From contig NZ_SWMU01000003.1 in NCBI RefSeq assembly GCF_006120725.1, positions 532,362-596,361 on the forward strand: 64,000 nt of DNA, read 5' to 3'. This document shows positions 9,117 through 18,428 of this stretch, one piece after another. Within the stretch, counting starts at the first letter, position 1; the number at the start of each line of letters is the position of its first letter. The stretch is from Mesohalobacter halotolerans (lineage in GTDB: Bacteria; Bacteroidota; Bacteroidia; Flavobacteriales; Flavobacteriaceae). Under the pieces are notes generated by a model. It was not told the origin of the DNA. It did no database searches and saw nothing but the letters and a program-made list of their open reading frames with translations. Both the position numbers and the translations under genes were made by a program.

Positions 9117-10838
9117 TTAACCATTCATAGAAACTAAAAACTCTTCATTACTTTTAGTTTGTTTGACACGTTCATTAATAAACTCCATCGCTTCGACGGG
9201 GTTCATATCACTGAGATATTTTCTCAATACCCACATTTTTTGTAACGTATTTTCATGAAGTAAAATATCATCACGTCTCGTACTAGAAGCGTTAAGGTCA
9301 ATAGCTGGGAATATTCTGCGATTGGCAATTTTACGATCCAACTGCAGTTCCATATTTCCTGTTCCTTTGAACTCCTCAAAAATCACTTCATCCATTTTTG
9401 AACCGGTATCTATTAAAGCTGTTGCGATTATGGATAATGAACCGCCACCTTCTATATTTCTCGCTGCCCCAAAGAAGCGTTTTGGTTTGTGGAGTGCATT
9501 AGCATCTACACCACCACTTAAAACTTTTCCGCTTGCGGGCTGTACTGTATTATAAGCTCTGGCCAGACGTGTAATAGAGTCTAAAAGTATCACAACATCA
9601 TGACCACATTCAACTAATCTTTTAGCTTTTTCAATCACAATATTGGCTACTCTGACGTGTTCGTGTGCTTCTTTATCAAAAGTCGAAGCTACAACTTCAC
9701 CTCTCACATTTCTTTGCATGTCGGTGACCTCTTCTGGGCGTTCGTCAATGAGTAATACAATTTGATAGACTTCAGGATGATTGGCAGCAATAGCGTTAGC
9801 CACATCTTTGAGCAACATGGTTTTACCTGTTTTAGGTTGAGAGACTATCATACCTCTTTGACCTTTGCCTATAGGTGAAAACATATCTATGATGCGAGTT
9901 GAAATCGTCGAATCTTTATCAGCAATGTTTAGTTTTTCCTGTGGAAACAAGGGTGTAAGATGTTCAAAAGACACACGATCTCTAACCACCTTAGGATCTA
10001 TACCATTAATTTTTTTGATCTTGATCAATGGAAAATACTTCTCACCTTCTTTTGGTGGTCTAACTTCTCCGAGTACTGTGTCGCCTGTTTTTAAACCAAA
10101 AAGTTTAATCTGAGATTGTGACAAATAAATGTCGTCTGGAGAAGACAAATAATTGTAGTCTGAAGACCTCAAAAATCCGTAACCATCTTGCATGATATCC
10201 AAAACCCCTTCAGATAAGATTAAGGCATCAAATTCATAGTTGGGATGCCTGTATTTATTTGTGCTCTGCGAATCATCAGATTGCTGATTTTTGTTGTTAT
10301 TTGATGATTTTGAAGACGACTTATCAGAACTTTGATCTTTCGAAGAATTCGATTTAGAATGACCTGATCGGCTATCGCTTCGTCCTTTATCTGAAGTATT
10401 ATGCTTTGATTGATGCTGCTTGGTCTCTTGACTGGACTTTTGCTTCTGGTTGTTTTGCATACCTTTTGAGGAGTTACTTTGATTTGTTTTAGATCTTGTG
10501 TTTTTACGTTGATCTTGTTTAGACTGAGAGCCACTAGATTTAGATTTACCGTCAGGGTTTGACGATTTTGATCTGGAATTTTGCGTTCTGGATGTTGACG
10601 ATTGACCTGCTTTTCCTTTTGACGCTGACTTATTATTTGATTTATGATCAGAAGATGTACCATTTTTTTGATTATCCAAATAAGCTTTGACATCTTTAGG
10701 ATTTGTCGCTTGGAAATCTAATATCTTGTAAACCAAGTCTAATTTCTTGAGACCTCTAAATTTTGGAATTGATAATTCTTTAGAAATGTCTTGTAATTCA
10801 GTCAGTTTTTTTGACTTTAAATCTGTGATTTCAAACAT
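9117..10838 (-). CDS. rho: Transcription termination factor Rho with long disordered insertion
   Basis: The 573-residue protein is well over the roughly 420 of E. coli Rho. Residues 1-47 form the Rho N domain ([19 protein letters not shown]). Residues about 58-195 are a low-complexity insertion rich in Ser, Lys, Gln, Asn and Asp. The RNA-binding cold-shock-like domain follows ([16 protein letters not shown]), then the hexameric ATPase with [12 protein letters not shown] (Walker A), [16 protein letters not shown] (Walker B) and the Q/R-loop region. It terminates untranslated transcripts. Similar insertions are known in Bacteroidetes Rho and have been linked to condensate formation in Bacteroides. 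Confidence 0.96.
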   Translation of the reverse strand: MFEITDLKSKKLTELQDISKELSIPKFRGLKKLDLVYKILDFQATNPKDVKAYLDNQKNGTSSDHKSNNKSASKGKAGQSSTSRTQNSRSKSSNPDGKSKSSGSQSKQDQRKNTRSKTNQSNSSKGMQNNQKQKSSQETKQHQSKHNTSDKGRSDSRSGHSKSNSSKDQSSDKSSSKSSNNNKNQQSDDSQSTNKYRHPNYEFDALILSEGVLDIMQDGYGFLRSSDYNYLSSPDDIYLSQSQIKLFGLKTGDTVLGEVRPPKEGEKYFPLIKIKKINGIDPKVVRDRVSFEHLTPLFPQEKLNIADKDSTISTRIIDMFSPIGKGQRGMIVSQPKTGKTMLLKDVANAIAANHPEVYQIVLLIDERPEEVTDMQRNVRGEVVASTFDKEAHEHVRVANIVIEKAKRLVECGHDVVILLDSITRLARAYNTVQPASGKVLSGGVDANALHKPKRFFGAARNIEGGGSLSIIATALIDTGSKMDEVIFEEFKGTGNMELQLDRKIANRRIFPAIDLNASSTRRDDILLHENTLQKMWVLRKYLSDMNPVEAMEFINERVKQTKSNEEFLVSMNG

Positions 10839-11007
10839 GTATATAAAATAGGTTTGTTGTTAGCAATTGTAAAATTGTTCAATTTAATTCAGGAAGAAAG
10901 TTTTTGTTGAATAAATATGATAAGTTGTGTATGAGATACATGCAACTATGCTATGCAATTATACAACTTTATTTTGTTTTCCCTATAATTTTTCAAAAAT
11001 AATCCTC

Positions 11008-11015
11008 TATTTTTG
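11008..11015 (+). promoter_or_regulatory. TANNTTTG (-7) box upstream of the DUF4293 gene
   Basis: TATTTTTG, 20 bp before the ATG at 11035. I see no well-spaced TTTG -33 partner, so this is a weak candidate. Confidence 0.35.
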
Positions 11016-11034
11016 CAAGCAAATAAATACAAAT

Positions 11035-11442
11035 ATGATTCAACGCATTCAAAGTATATATTTGTTTGTTGTGATATTGAGCAATATATTAGCGGCAATT
11101 TTCCTTGGCAATAAGCTAGATAAAATGGCCAGTTTTATAGAAGCTTTTAAACTAGAATATGTTGTATTTTTTGTTTTAATTACCCTGTTGTCCTTATGGG
11201 GTTTGCTAACCTATAAAAAACGAGGTTTTCAACTCAAAGTAGGACGACTCAATTTATTTTTGAACTTTGTCGCCTTAGGCTTTTTGACATATTGGTTGCT
11301 AATCTTACCTGGAGAAATTCATTTTTCTAAGAAAGGTATTGGGCTTATCATTCCCGTCATTTCTATCGTTTTTATTGTTTTGGCCCAAAAGGCCATCAAA
11401 AGGGATGATGAGCTTGTAAAATCTGCTGACCGATTTCGATAG
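11035..11442 (+). CDS. DUF4293-type four-helix membrane protein
   Basis: Starting at the ATG at 11035 gives 135 residues, MIQRIQSIYLFVVILSNILA, with four hydrophobic segments and a charged tail (KRDDELVKSADRF). The pattern and the MIQRIQSIYL start match the Bacteroidetes-specific DUF4293 family. An earlier in-frame start at 10927 exists, but the extra residues look non-coding. Function unknown. In many flavobacteria this gene adjoins rho, as here (divergent, about 200 bp away). It is followed by a strong terminator. Confidence 0.8.
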   Translation: MIQRIQSIYLFVVILSNILAAIFLGNKLDKMASFIEAFKLEYVVFFVLITLLSLWGLLTYKKRGFQLKVGRLNLFLNFVALGFLTYWLLILPGEIHFSKKGIGLIIPVISIVFIVLAQKAIKRDDELVKSADRFR

Positions 11443-11466
11443 CCTTAGCCTTAGTATATTAGTGCA

Positions 11467-11495
11467 CCCTGACAATTCTGTCAGGGTTTTTTTTT
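11467..11495 (+). terminator. Intrinsic terminator after the DUF4293 gene
   Basis: CCCTGACA (11467-11474) and TGTCAGGG (11479-11486) make a perfect 8-bp stem with loop ATTC, followed by nine T. Textbook terminator. Confidence 0.93.
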
Positions 11496-11644
11496 ACCGT
11501 AGATTGCTTCATTGAATTTGTGGCAAGTCTTAACAATCCCGTCAAAGTCTTTTATAACTCATCTCTATGATCTATAGATTCAAAAACTTTCTAACTGAGA
11601 GTTCTCATTTCATTTTTGTTTAAATTGCAATTAAGTATACGATA

Positions 11645-12037
11645 ATGAGATTTCATACCCGAAAATGGATTAAACCCGAAGACCTTAACCCCAATGGTAC
11701 ATTATTTGGTGGAAGACTACTAGAATGGATAGACGAGGAAGCTGCACTTTATGCTATTATTCAACTAGAAAACCCAAAAACGGTTACGAAATACATTTCA
11801 GAAATTGACTTTATAAGCTCTGCCAAACAAGGTGAGATTGTTGAAATAGGAATAGAAGTTGTAAAATTTGGCACCGCTTCACTTACCTTAAAATGTGAAG
11901 TTCGTAACAAGATGACTCGACAAACCGTCATCAAAGTAGATAAAATCATAATGGTGAGTTTGGATAACAATGGAAACCCTGAACCCCATGGAAAACATAA
12001 AGTAGAATTCGTTAAAGATCGGCTTAACGAGACTTAA
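11645..12037 (+). CDS. Acyl-CoA thioesterase, hotdog fold (YciA/BFIT type)
   Basis: The 130-residue single hotdog domain has NPNGTLFGGRLLEWIDEEAA, the catalytic-helix motif of YciA-like acyl-CoA thioesterases (Asp in the helix), followed by a beta-sheet part with VEIGIEVVKFGTASLTLKCE. It hydrolyses acyl-CoA to free acid and CoA; chain-length preference cannot be read. It stands alone between a terminator and a convergent gene. Confidence 0.9.
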   Translation: MRFHTRKWIKPEDLNPNGTLFGGRLLEWIDEEAALYAIIQLENPKTVTKYISEIDFISSAKQGEIVEIGIEVVKFGTASLTLKCEVRNKMTRQTVIKVDKIIMVSLDNNGNPEPHGKHKVEFVKDRLNET

Positions 12038-12080
12038 ACCCCCAAATTTTCAGCTCAATTTTAATTAAAAACCATTGCTG

Positions 12081-12098
12081 ACTGAGCGAAGTCGAAGT
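12081..12098 (+). repeat. Dispersed 18-bp repeat, copy 2 (ACTGAGCGAAGTCGAAGT)
   Basis: An exact fit to the consensus ACTGAGCGNAGYCGAART. It abuts the 3' end of the CrtA-like gene: the TGA stop codon occupies 12098-12100, so the repeat begins where the gene ends. Confidence 0.8.
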
Positions 12099-12796
12099 CA
12101 ACCATCAAACAATTCTTGCCCATGCCATTGCCCTTCAGATTTATAAACTTGAAATCGAGAAAATAATTCCTCTTTATACCAATCAAATTGTCGTGTCATT
12201 GTAATGGCCTTTTGGTGTTCTTTACTATTGTAAGCATAAGACATAGCAGCATCCATGTTTTTCCATAAACTAAAAGTTGCCATTTCCCAAATAGGAAATT
12301 CCCCAAAACCTTTAGTATAAACCAAACCTTCAGCTTTAGCGATAGGAGCTTGAGCAGCCGGTACATATTGCCAAAACCTCCTGAGTTGTGAAGTTTTGAT
12401 ACTCGCCCGAGTTATAATCGCCACACCCAAAGGATTTTTATCCAAATTTTCATGCTTGACAAAGGGTTGTCGCTTAGACCAAAATCCGTGTGCTTTTATC
12501 GATTTGAGATATAATTGACAAAAGTTTTCGCTATGCGATTTATATTTTTTGATGAGTTCTGAAGATTCAAAAAAATTCTTAGCAAATTGCTCCTCATCCC
12601 AAACTTGGAGCAATGCGTAAGTAGACCAATCCGGTTGAGGTTTAAAACCATCTTTTCCGCTACCGAGAAGTTTATAAAATCCTAATCCTTCGACATTTTT
12701 AAGGTAAGGTTTAGCCATTTGCATCATTTTTAATGCCCAAAATTGATTGGCAAAACCTTTATAATCTATCAAGCACAAAGTAGTTATTTGTTTCAT
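12098..12796 (-). CDS. CrtA-like spheroidene monooxygenase family protein
   Basis: The 232-residue protein starts MKQITTLCLIDYKGFANQFWALKMM and contains LGSGKDGFKPQPDWSTYALLQVWD in the first half. The second half has ITRASIKTSQLRRFWQYVPAAQ and FPIWEMATFSLWKN. This pattern is found in proteins annotated as CrtA, a haem-dependent carotenoid monooxygenase. No other carotenoid gene is nearby, so an actual role in carotenoid hydroxylation or ketolation is unproven. The 3' end abuts an 18-bp dispersed repeat, and a palindromic element lies upstream. Confidence 0.75.
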   Translation of the reverse strand: MKQITTLCLIDYKGFANQFWALKMMQMAKPYLKNVEGLGFYKLLGSGKDGFKPQPDWSTYALLQVWDEEQFAKNFFESSELIKKYKSHSENFCQLYLKSIKAHGFWSKRQPFVKHENLDKNPLGVAIITRASIKTSQLRRFWQYVPAAQAPIAKAEGLVYTKGFGEFPIWEMATFSLWKNMDAAMSYAYNSKEHQKAITMTRQFDWYKEELFSRFQVYKSEGQWHGQELFDG

Positions 12797-12808
12797 TTAT
12801 AATGATTT

Positions 12809-12961
12809 GGGCGGCTGAACCGGTCTTTACGCTTAAAGTTCCTGGCCATTAGTCACAAAACGACATATGCGCAAAAGAGCTTCCGAAGGTCGCTTTTTGA
12901 GCATGTCGTTTTAAACGTGCCTCTTGCCCAGGAAGCTATCGCTACAATACCTGCCGCAGAT
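12809..12961 (-). repeat. Large palindromic intergenic repeat, copy A (possible structured RNA or MITE-like element)
   Basis: It fills most of the 312-nt gap before the M28 gene. Nested inverted arms are AAAACGACAT (12857-12866) with ATGTCGTTTT (12903-12912), and CCTGG (12841-12845) with CCAGG (12928-12932). Imperfect complementarity continues outward to GCGGC near 12811 and GCCGC near 12953. Read on the minus strand it begins like GTATTGTAGCGATAGC and ends with a GGAACTTTAAGCG...CCGGTTCAGCCGCCC part. This parallels the ends of the element at 45707-45792 (GATAGTAGTGG...GGAATTGAAACG...GCGGGTTTCTGCTCC). No open frame runs through it. Confidence 0.75.
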
Positions 12962-13108
12962 TCAGAAATATAAAACTTTAAGTTGAATAAAATATCTTTA
13001 AGAGAGCAAAACTCAACATAATTTTACACATTGTTTGGCAAATAAAGTAGAGTCGCAATTTAGCTAAATCAATTTTATCCCATATATTTACCTCAAAATT
13101 TACAAATA

Positions 13109-14038
13109 ATGAAATATAGTATTATTGTTGGTCTATTAGGCTTATTGATGACCTTAGAAACAACAGCACAAGTTTCTAACATTAAAGACCTCAACACCCA
13201 TCTCAATTATATTTCTTCAGATGAACTCAATGGCCGTTTAACGGGCACAAAAGGCATTGATAAAGCGGCGACCTACATTTCAAAATACTTTAAATCTATT
13301 GGTTTAAAACCTTATTACGAAACATTCAGAGATACATTTTACATCAAAAAACAAACCGTTGCTTATAATGTAATTGGACAGATAGAAGGTAACGACCCAC
13401 TGTTTAAAAATGAACCCATAATCATTGGTGCACATTATGACCATATCGGCAATAGTAAAGCCGTTGATGGCGACAGTATTGCCAATGGTGCAAACGACAA
13501 TGCCTCAGGATCTGTTGCTGTTATGCAACTGGCCTATGCTTTAAAAGACTCAAAACCAAAGCGTCCTATTCTATTTGTACTCTTTGATGCAGAGGAGCAA
13601 GGTCTATTAGGATCGACGTATCTTGCAGAAAAACTAAAAAGTGAAGACGTAAACCCCTATGTGATATTTAATATTGAAATGGTTGGCGTATCGATGCTTG
13701 ACAAACCAAAACAAGCCTATCTTACCGGTTATGATAAATCAAATTTTGCTAAAATTTTTAATGAATACGCCAATGAAGAGGCGTTAATTTTTTCACCACA
13801 AGCAAAAGATTATCAGCTGTTTAAACGCAGTGATAATTACCCATTTTTTCAAAGTTTTGAAATTCCTGCACATTCGGTATCTACATTTGATTTTACAAAC
13901 TACAATTATTATCACCACGTCGATGACGAAGCTGAATTACTTGACACCGAGCATATTCAAAGTTTGGTCAATGTATGGGCGGAACCACTTTTAAAAATTG
14001 CAAACCACTCTGAAAAAATTATAAAACTTGATAATTAA
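13109..14038 (+). CDS. Secreted M28-family zinc aminopeptidase
   Basis: The 309-residue protein starts with a Sec signal (MKYSIIVGLLGLLMTLETTAQ). Zinc-site motifs are GAHYDHIG (about 107-114), GANDNASGS (about 128-136) and FDAEEQGLLGS with the catalytic Glu (about 159-169), and a C-terminal His in NYYHHVDDEA. It should remove N-terminal residues from peptides in the periplasm or outside the cell. It opens a compact plus-strand cluster; its TAA shares an A with the ATG of the SDR gene. Confidence 0.92.
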   Translation: MKYSIIVGLLGLLMTLETTAQVSNIKDLNTHLNYISSDELNGRLTGTKGIDKAATYISKYFKSIGLKPYYETFRDTFYIKKQTVAYNVIGQIEGNDPLFKNEPIIIGAHYDHIGNSKAVDGDSIANGANDNASGSVAVMQLAYALKDSKPKRPILFVLFDAEEQGLLGSTYLAEKLKSEDVNPYVIFNIEMVGVSMLDKPKQAYLTGYDKSNFAKIFNEYANEEALIFSPQAKDYQLFKRSDNYPFFQSFEIPAHSVSTFDFTNYNYYHHVDDEAELLDTEHIQSLVNVWAEPLLKIANHSEKIIKLDN

Positions 14039-14721
14039 TGAATAAACACATTATCGTTACTGGAAGTAGTCGCGGCATAGGCTATGAATTAGTGAAAATT
14101 TTGGCAGAACAAGGTCATCGTATTTATGCCTTGTCTCGAAATCAGCAACCTATCGCTCAACTCAATTTGAAAAACGTCCACAGTTTATCTTGTGACCTCA
14201 GTGATGAATCCTCTATTGACAAAACAATAGATTTTATAAAATCACAATCAGAATACATAGACGTTTTAGTAAACAACGCTGGTCATTTTTTAAATCAAGC
14301 CTTTGAAGATACCAATATTGATGATGTCAAAGCGGTTTATGAAACCAATATTTTTGGTGTTTTTACTTTGACTTCAAAACTCATAAAAACATTTCCTAAA
14401 ATCAATCATACCGTCAATATATCGAGTATGGGCGGTATTCAAGGCAGTGTTAAATTTCCCGGACTTGCGGCTTATAGCTCAAGCAAAGCCGCTTTAATTT
14501 GTTTAACAGAACTATTGGCCGAAGAATATAAAGAAAGTGATATGGCATTTAACTGTCTGGCATTGGGAGCTGTACAAACAGAAATGCTTGAAGAAGCATT
14601 TCCTGGTATGCAAGCGCCTGTGAGTGCTCAAGAAATGGCTACTTATATCGCAAACTTTGCTTTGACCGGTCAACAGCTATACAACGGCAAAACACTTCAG
14701 GTGTCCAATTCAACGCCTTAG
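14038..14721 (+). CDS. Short-chain dehydrogenase/reductase
   Basis: The 227-residue Rossmann protein has the cofactor motif TGSSRGIG (residues 8-15), NNAG near residue 80, and the catalytic Ser and YSSSK (Tyr and Lys near residues 145-149). It would use NAD(P)H; the substrate is not decided. The start codon overlaps the stop of the M28 gene by 1 nt and the SprT-like gene follows after 2 nt, so the genes share a transcript. Confidence 0.9.
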   Translation: MNKHIIVTGSSRGIGYELVKILAEQGHRIYALSRNQQPIAQLNLKNVHSLSCDLSDESSIDKTIDFIKSQSEYIDVLVNNAGHFLNQAFEDTNIDDVKAVYETNIFGVFTLTSKLIKTFPKINHTVNISSMGGIQGSVKFPGLAAYSSSKAALICLTELLAEEYKESDMAFNCLALGAVQTEMLEEAFPGMQAPVSAQEMATYIANFALTGQQLYNGKTLQVSNSTP

Positions 14722-14723
14722 AA

Positions 14724-15320
14724 ATGTCCTCAGTTTTACAGACATACTTACCCGCAAAAGCAGTAACTTCTGTAGAAGAGTTATTAAAAACTTATAGTGT
14801 TCATCTAAAAATTGTAAACGAACGCCAATCTAAGCATGGCGATTATAGGCCTATGCCTGATGGGCGACACCAAATTACAATCAATGCCAATCTGAATCCA
14901 TACCGGTTTTTAATCACTTTAATCCATGAAATTGCCCATCTATTGGTATTTATCAATTATGGTCAACACACCAAACCTCACGGTAGAGTGTGGAAGCTCA
15001 CTTTTCAAAAATTGATGCTTCCGTTAATTAACCCACAAATTTTTCCAGAAAAACTATTACCTTTAATTGCCAAGCATTTTAAAAATCCAAGGGCGAGCAG
15101 TGATACAGATTCACAATTGTCTATTGCATTAAAAGCCTATGACCAACCCACTGATAAAAATTATATCTTTGAAATTCCAGAAGGCACTCAATTTTGTTTG
15201 CCTAATGGTAAAATTTTTATCAAGGAAGAAAAATTAAGAAAGCGTTACAAATGTAGAGAACTCTCTACAGGCAAACACTATGTTTTTCAACCCAATGCTC
15301 AAGTTGAGGTGTTAAAATAA
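14724..15320 (+). CDS. SprT-like zinc metallopeptidase domain protein
   Basis: The 198-residue protein has LIHEIAHLLVF (HExxH near residues 67-71), followed by HTKPHGRVWKLTFQKLM, where a downstream His supplies a third zinc ligand. This is the SprT/Spartan arrangement. The C-terminal part (about 150-198) has a beta-rich segment with a single Cys (KRYKCRELSTGKHY), resembling a reduced zinc-ribbon half. In eukaryotes Spartan cleaves DNA-protein crosslinks; the bacterial role is less clear. Confidence 0.85.
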   Translation: MSSVLQTYLPAKAVTSVEELLKTYSVHLKIVNERQSKHGDYRPMPDGRHQITINANLNPYRFLITLIHEIAHLLVFINYGQHTKPHGRVWKLTFQKLMLPLINPQIFPEKLLPLIAKHFKNPRASSDTDSQLSIALKAYDQPTDKNYIFEIPEGTQFCLPNGKIFIKEEKLRKRYKCRELSTGKHYVFQPNAQVEVLK

Positions 15321-15352
15321 GAACCTTAAACGCATTACTTTTACAATAAATT

Positions 15353-16822
15353 ATGGAATCCAACCAAGCCGAACAAGACAAAGCGCAAGACCGAAAAGAA
15401 GAGAACGTAAAGAAAAGTTTTAAACAGTCCTACGGGAGTTTAAGGTCATATATATTGCACCTGCTCGATATCAGAAATGAAACAGATAGAGATTCTACCA
15501 TGGAAGCTATCTTAAAAGATATTCCATTTAGGGGTCATAATGCGTGGATTTTAATTTTTTCAATCATTGTGGCTTCGGTAGGTCTGAATGTGAGTAGCAC
15601 AGCTGTAGTCATTGGCGCGATGTTAATCTCGCCATTAATGGGACCTATTGTTGGCCTTGGGTTTTCTGTAGCCATTAACGATTTAGATACTTTAAAACGA
15701 TCTTTAGTCAATTTGGCTGTGATGGTCGTTTTAAGTGTTTTTACCGCTTTTGTGTATTTTTCAGTATCACCCTTAACCGAATTGACACCTGAATTGGCGG
15801 CGAGAACATCACCGACTATTCTCGATGTTTTGGTTGCTATTTTTGGAGGACTTGCCCTCATCATCGCAAAAACCAAAAAAGGAACAATAGTTTCTGTAAT
15901 TATGGGTGTTGCCATAGCTACTGCATTGATGCCGCCTCTGTGTACCGCAGGTTATGGACTCGCGGTTTGGGATTTAAGTATTTTTGGCGGTGCCATGTAT
16001 CTGTTTTGTATCAATACTATTTTTATCGCCTTATCCACTTTCTTGGTGTCAAAAATATTACGCTTCCCCTTGGTACGCTATGCCAATTCTTTGAGGAGAA
16101 GACGTATCTCACAACTAGCCACTGTTATTGCTATTCTGGTTATGCTGCCAAGTGTATATTTATTTTATGTATTACTTAAAAAATCATACTTTGAAAAAAG
16201 CGCCAAAACCTTTGTTACTGAAGAATTAATGGTATACAAAGATGCCTATTTGCAAAAAAATACAACTAATATTGAATATTCTGAAGAAGGAAAATCACTC
16301 ATTGAAGTATCGTTTTTAGGTAAAGAAATTCCAGCTGAAGTCATCAACTTATGGAAAGCTAAAATGAAAACCTATGAAAATTTAAAAGACACAAAACTCA
16401 GAATATTACAAAACAAAAATTCTGACAATTTCAATGAGTATAAATACATTAAGGAATTAAAGACCAGAGACTCACTTGAGCTTATCGCCAGTAGACAACA
16501 AATTCAATTTTTATCCAAAAGATTGGATTCGATAAGAAAATCCTCACGAAGGGCTAACGTCCCGTTTAAAGATATTGTCAAAGAAATTAAACTGAATTAT
16601 GAGAAAGTGACTGATGTTGCTTTTGCAGAAATGTTTATTGCTAGAAATGATGTTTTGGACACCATACCTTCTTTTAGGTTAACCTGGGATGACAAAATTA
16701 CGTTGGCTGATAAAAACACGTTTGAAAATCGACTCGCAAACTGGTTGGCTTACAAAATAAAGGCTAAAAAAGTTGATGTAAAAATAGAACCAACAGGGTT
16801 ATTACGCGAAGAAAATCAGTAA
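15353..16822 (+). CDS. DUF389 (TIGR00341-type) membrane protein with long C-terminal extension
   Basis: The 489-residue protein has an acidic/basic N-terminal tail of about 60 residues. A helical membrane core of about five or six segments follows, with the conserved MLISPLMGPIVGLGF and MGVAIATALMPPLC motifs of DUF389. The remaining 220 residues after the last helix (near YLFYVLLKKSYF) are charged and partly coiled-coil. The core family has no firm function. Its 3' end overlaps the convergent mlaF-like gene by 7 nt. Confidence 0.87.
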   Translation: MESNQAEQDKAQDRKEENVKKSFKQSYGSLRSYILHLLDIRNETDRDSTMEAILKDIPFRGHNAWILIFSIIVASVGLNVSSTAVVIGAMLISPLMGPIVGLGFSVAINDLDTLKRSLVNLAVMVVLSVFTAFVYFSVSPLTELTPELAARTSPTILDVLVAIFGGLALIIAKTKKGTIVSVIMGVAIATALMPPLCTAGYGLAVWDLSIFGGAMYLFCINTIFIALSTFLVSKILRFPLVRYANSLRRRRISQLATVIAILVMLPSVYLFYVLLKKSYFEKSAKTFVTEELMVYKDAYLQKNTTNIEYSEEGKSLIEVSFLGKEIPAEVINLWKAKMKTYENLKDTKLRILQNKNSDNFNEYKYIKELKTRDSLELIASRQQIQFLSKRLDSIRKSSRRANVPFKDIVKEIKLNYEKVTDVAFAEMFIARNDVLDTIPSFRLTWDDKITLADKNTFENRLANWLAYKIKAKKVDVKIEPTGLLREENQ

Positions 16823-17580
16823 CCTTTTTGCTGCGCCACTCTTACTTTTCTAAATAGATTTGAAGAGTATACAAAATCGGTAACGGTTTTATTGTTAGTT
16901 TTATGTATCAAGTCTTTGTTGCCTTCCCAAGCGAGATGGCCACCCTCGAGATAAACTATTTTTTCGCCAATTTCAAATACCGAATTCATATCGTGGGTAT
17001 TGATCACAGTTGTAATTTCAAATTCATGTGTAATTTCTTGAATTAAATTATCAATAACCGTCGCCGTTCTGGGGTCCAATCCGGAATTGGGTTCGTCACA
17101 AAACAAATATTTTGGTCGATTTACTATGGCTCTAGCAATAGAAACACGTTTCTGCATACCACCACTTATTTCTGATGGAAATTTATGATTGGCATTTGTT
17201 AAATTCACGCGCTTAAGCACTTCATTGACCCGGTCAAGCATTTCACTTTTTGTCGCTTTAGCAAACATACGTAATGGGAACATGACATTTTCTTCAACGG
17301 TCATAGAGTCGAATAGGGCGCCACCTTGAAACACCATCCCGATTTGTTTACGCAACTCACGTCTTTTTTTAGGTGTCAGTTCTTCGTAACTTTCTGAACC
17401 AAAACAAATATAACCCTCTTCAGGAGTAAATAGCCCTAGCATACATTTTAGAAAAACAGTTTTTCCTGAGCCGGACTGACCGATAATCAAGTTGGTTTGA
17501 CCTTTTTCGAAAGTAGTGCTAATGCCTTTTAAAACATCTAGATCATCAAACGATTTATGTAAATTTTCTACTTTAATCAT
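16816..17580 (-). CDS. MlaF-type ABC transporter ATPase (phospholipid/MCE transport)
   Basis: The 254-residue ATPase has Walker A GQSGSGKT near residue 35, signature ISGGMQKRVSIARA near 139 and Walker B YLFCDEPNSGLDP near 159. The PNSGLDP wording and the adjoining MlaE-type permease place it in the MlaF/TtgA group, which energises retrograde or anterograde phospholipid transfer across the envelope. No MCE (MlaD) gene is adjacent. The gene begins 1 nt inside the permease stop, so the two are coupled. Confidence 0.9.
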   Translation of the reverse strand: MIKVENLHKSFDDLDVLKGISTTFEKGQTNLIIGQSGSGKTVFLKCMLGLFTPEEGYICFGSESYEELTPKKRRELRKQIGMVFQGGALFDSMTVEENVMFPLRMFAKATKSEMLDRVNEVLKRVNLTNANHKFPSEISGGMQKRVSIARAIVNRPKYLFCDEPNSGLDPRTATVIDNLIQEITHEFEITTVINTHDMNSVFEIGEKIVYLEGGHLAWEGNKDLIHKTNNKTVTDFVYSSNLFRKVRVAQQKGY

Positions 17581-18317
17581 TAGCTTAATAGTAATTGAGT
17601 GATGATATAATTACATACAATAATGATGACACTCGTCCAAACAAAGGACGTCGTAGAAGCTTTACCAACTTCTAATGAACCACCTTTCATATAATAACCG
17701 TGAAAAGAAGGAACCGTGGCCAAAATAAAAGCAAAAATTATAGTTTTAATAAAGGCATAGACCAACTGAAACGTTACAAAATCTTCCTGAAGTCCTCTCA
17801 AAAACAAATCGCCATCTACAAAACCACCGAAAACACCAGCAGCATAAGCCCCTAAAATTCCAACAAACATAGAAATAGCAATGACAAAAGGATAAAACAT
17901 CATGGCTACAACTTTTGGAAAAACGAGATAATTAAGGGAGTTAATTCCCATGATTTCTAGAGCATCAATCTGTTCTGTAACTCTCATCGTACCAATACTA
18001 GATGTAATATACGACCCTACCTTACCAGCCATAATGATAGACACAAACGTAGGTGAAAATTCTAAAATGATAGACTGTCGTGCCGCAAACCCTATTAAAG
18101 ATTTTGGAATAAAGGGATTGTTTAAATTTAAGGCCGTTTGTATGGTAACCACTGCACCAATAAAAAACGAAATAAATACTACAATACCAAGAGACCTTAC
18201 GGTGAGGTCATTCATTTCTTGAATAATCAGATTTCTCAAAACACTTCCTTTCGTAAAGCGTTTAAAGGTATCTTTTATCATGATAAAGTACTGACCTGTA
18301 CTTGAAATGTAGTCCAT
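17580..18317 (-). CDS. MlaE-type ABC transporter permease
   Basis: The 245-residue membrane protein has typical MlaE features: SLGIVVFISFFIGAVVTIQTALN, the conserved core LEFSPTFVSIIMAGKVGSYITSSIGTMRVTEQI (written in two parts in family alignments), and EQIDALEIMGINSLNYLVFPKV. About five membrane helices are visible. It pairs with the ATPase immediately downstream. Confidence 0.92.
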   Translation of the reverse strand: MDYISSTGQYFIMIKDTFKRFTKGSVLRNLIIQEMNDLTVRSLGIVVFISFFIGAVVTIQTALNLNNPFIPKSLIGFAARQSIILEFSPTFVSIIMAGKVGSYITSSIGTMRVTEQIDALEIMGINSLNYLVFPKVVAMMFYPFVIAISMFVGILGAYAAGVFGGFVDGDLFLRGLQEDFVTFQLVYAFIKTIIFAFILATVPSFHGYYMKGGSLEVGKASTTSFVWTSVIIIVCNYIITQLLLS

Positions 18318-18428
18318 GAAAAATATTTAAAGTTTAAAAATAGAAAAAAATATCAGCTTGTGATTTAACTTTAGGATAAACTTTTAAATCTACAATAATT
18401 GTAATTTTGAAGTCAATCAACATGAATT

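Noticed and set aside
10220..10693. 157-residue frame on the minus strand inside rho
   Set aside because: It is a frame-shifted reading of the low-complexity Rho insertion; repetitive codons keep it open by chance.
15940..16179. 79-residue plus-strand frame within the DUF389 gene
   Set aside because: It is a shadow of the membrane-helix coding region in another frame.
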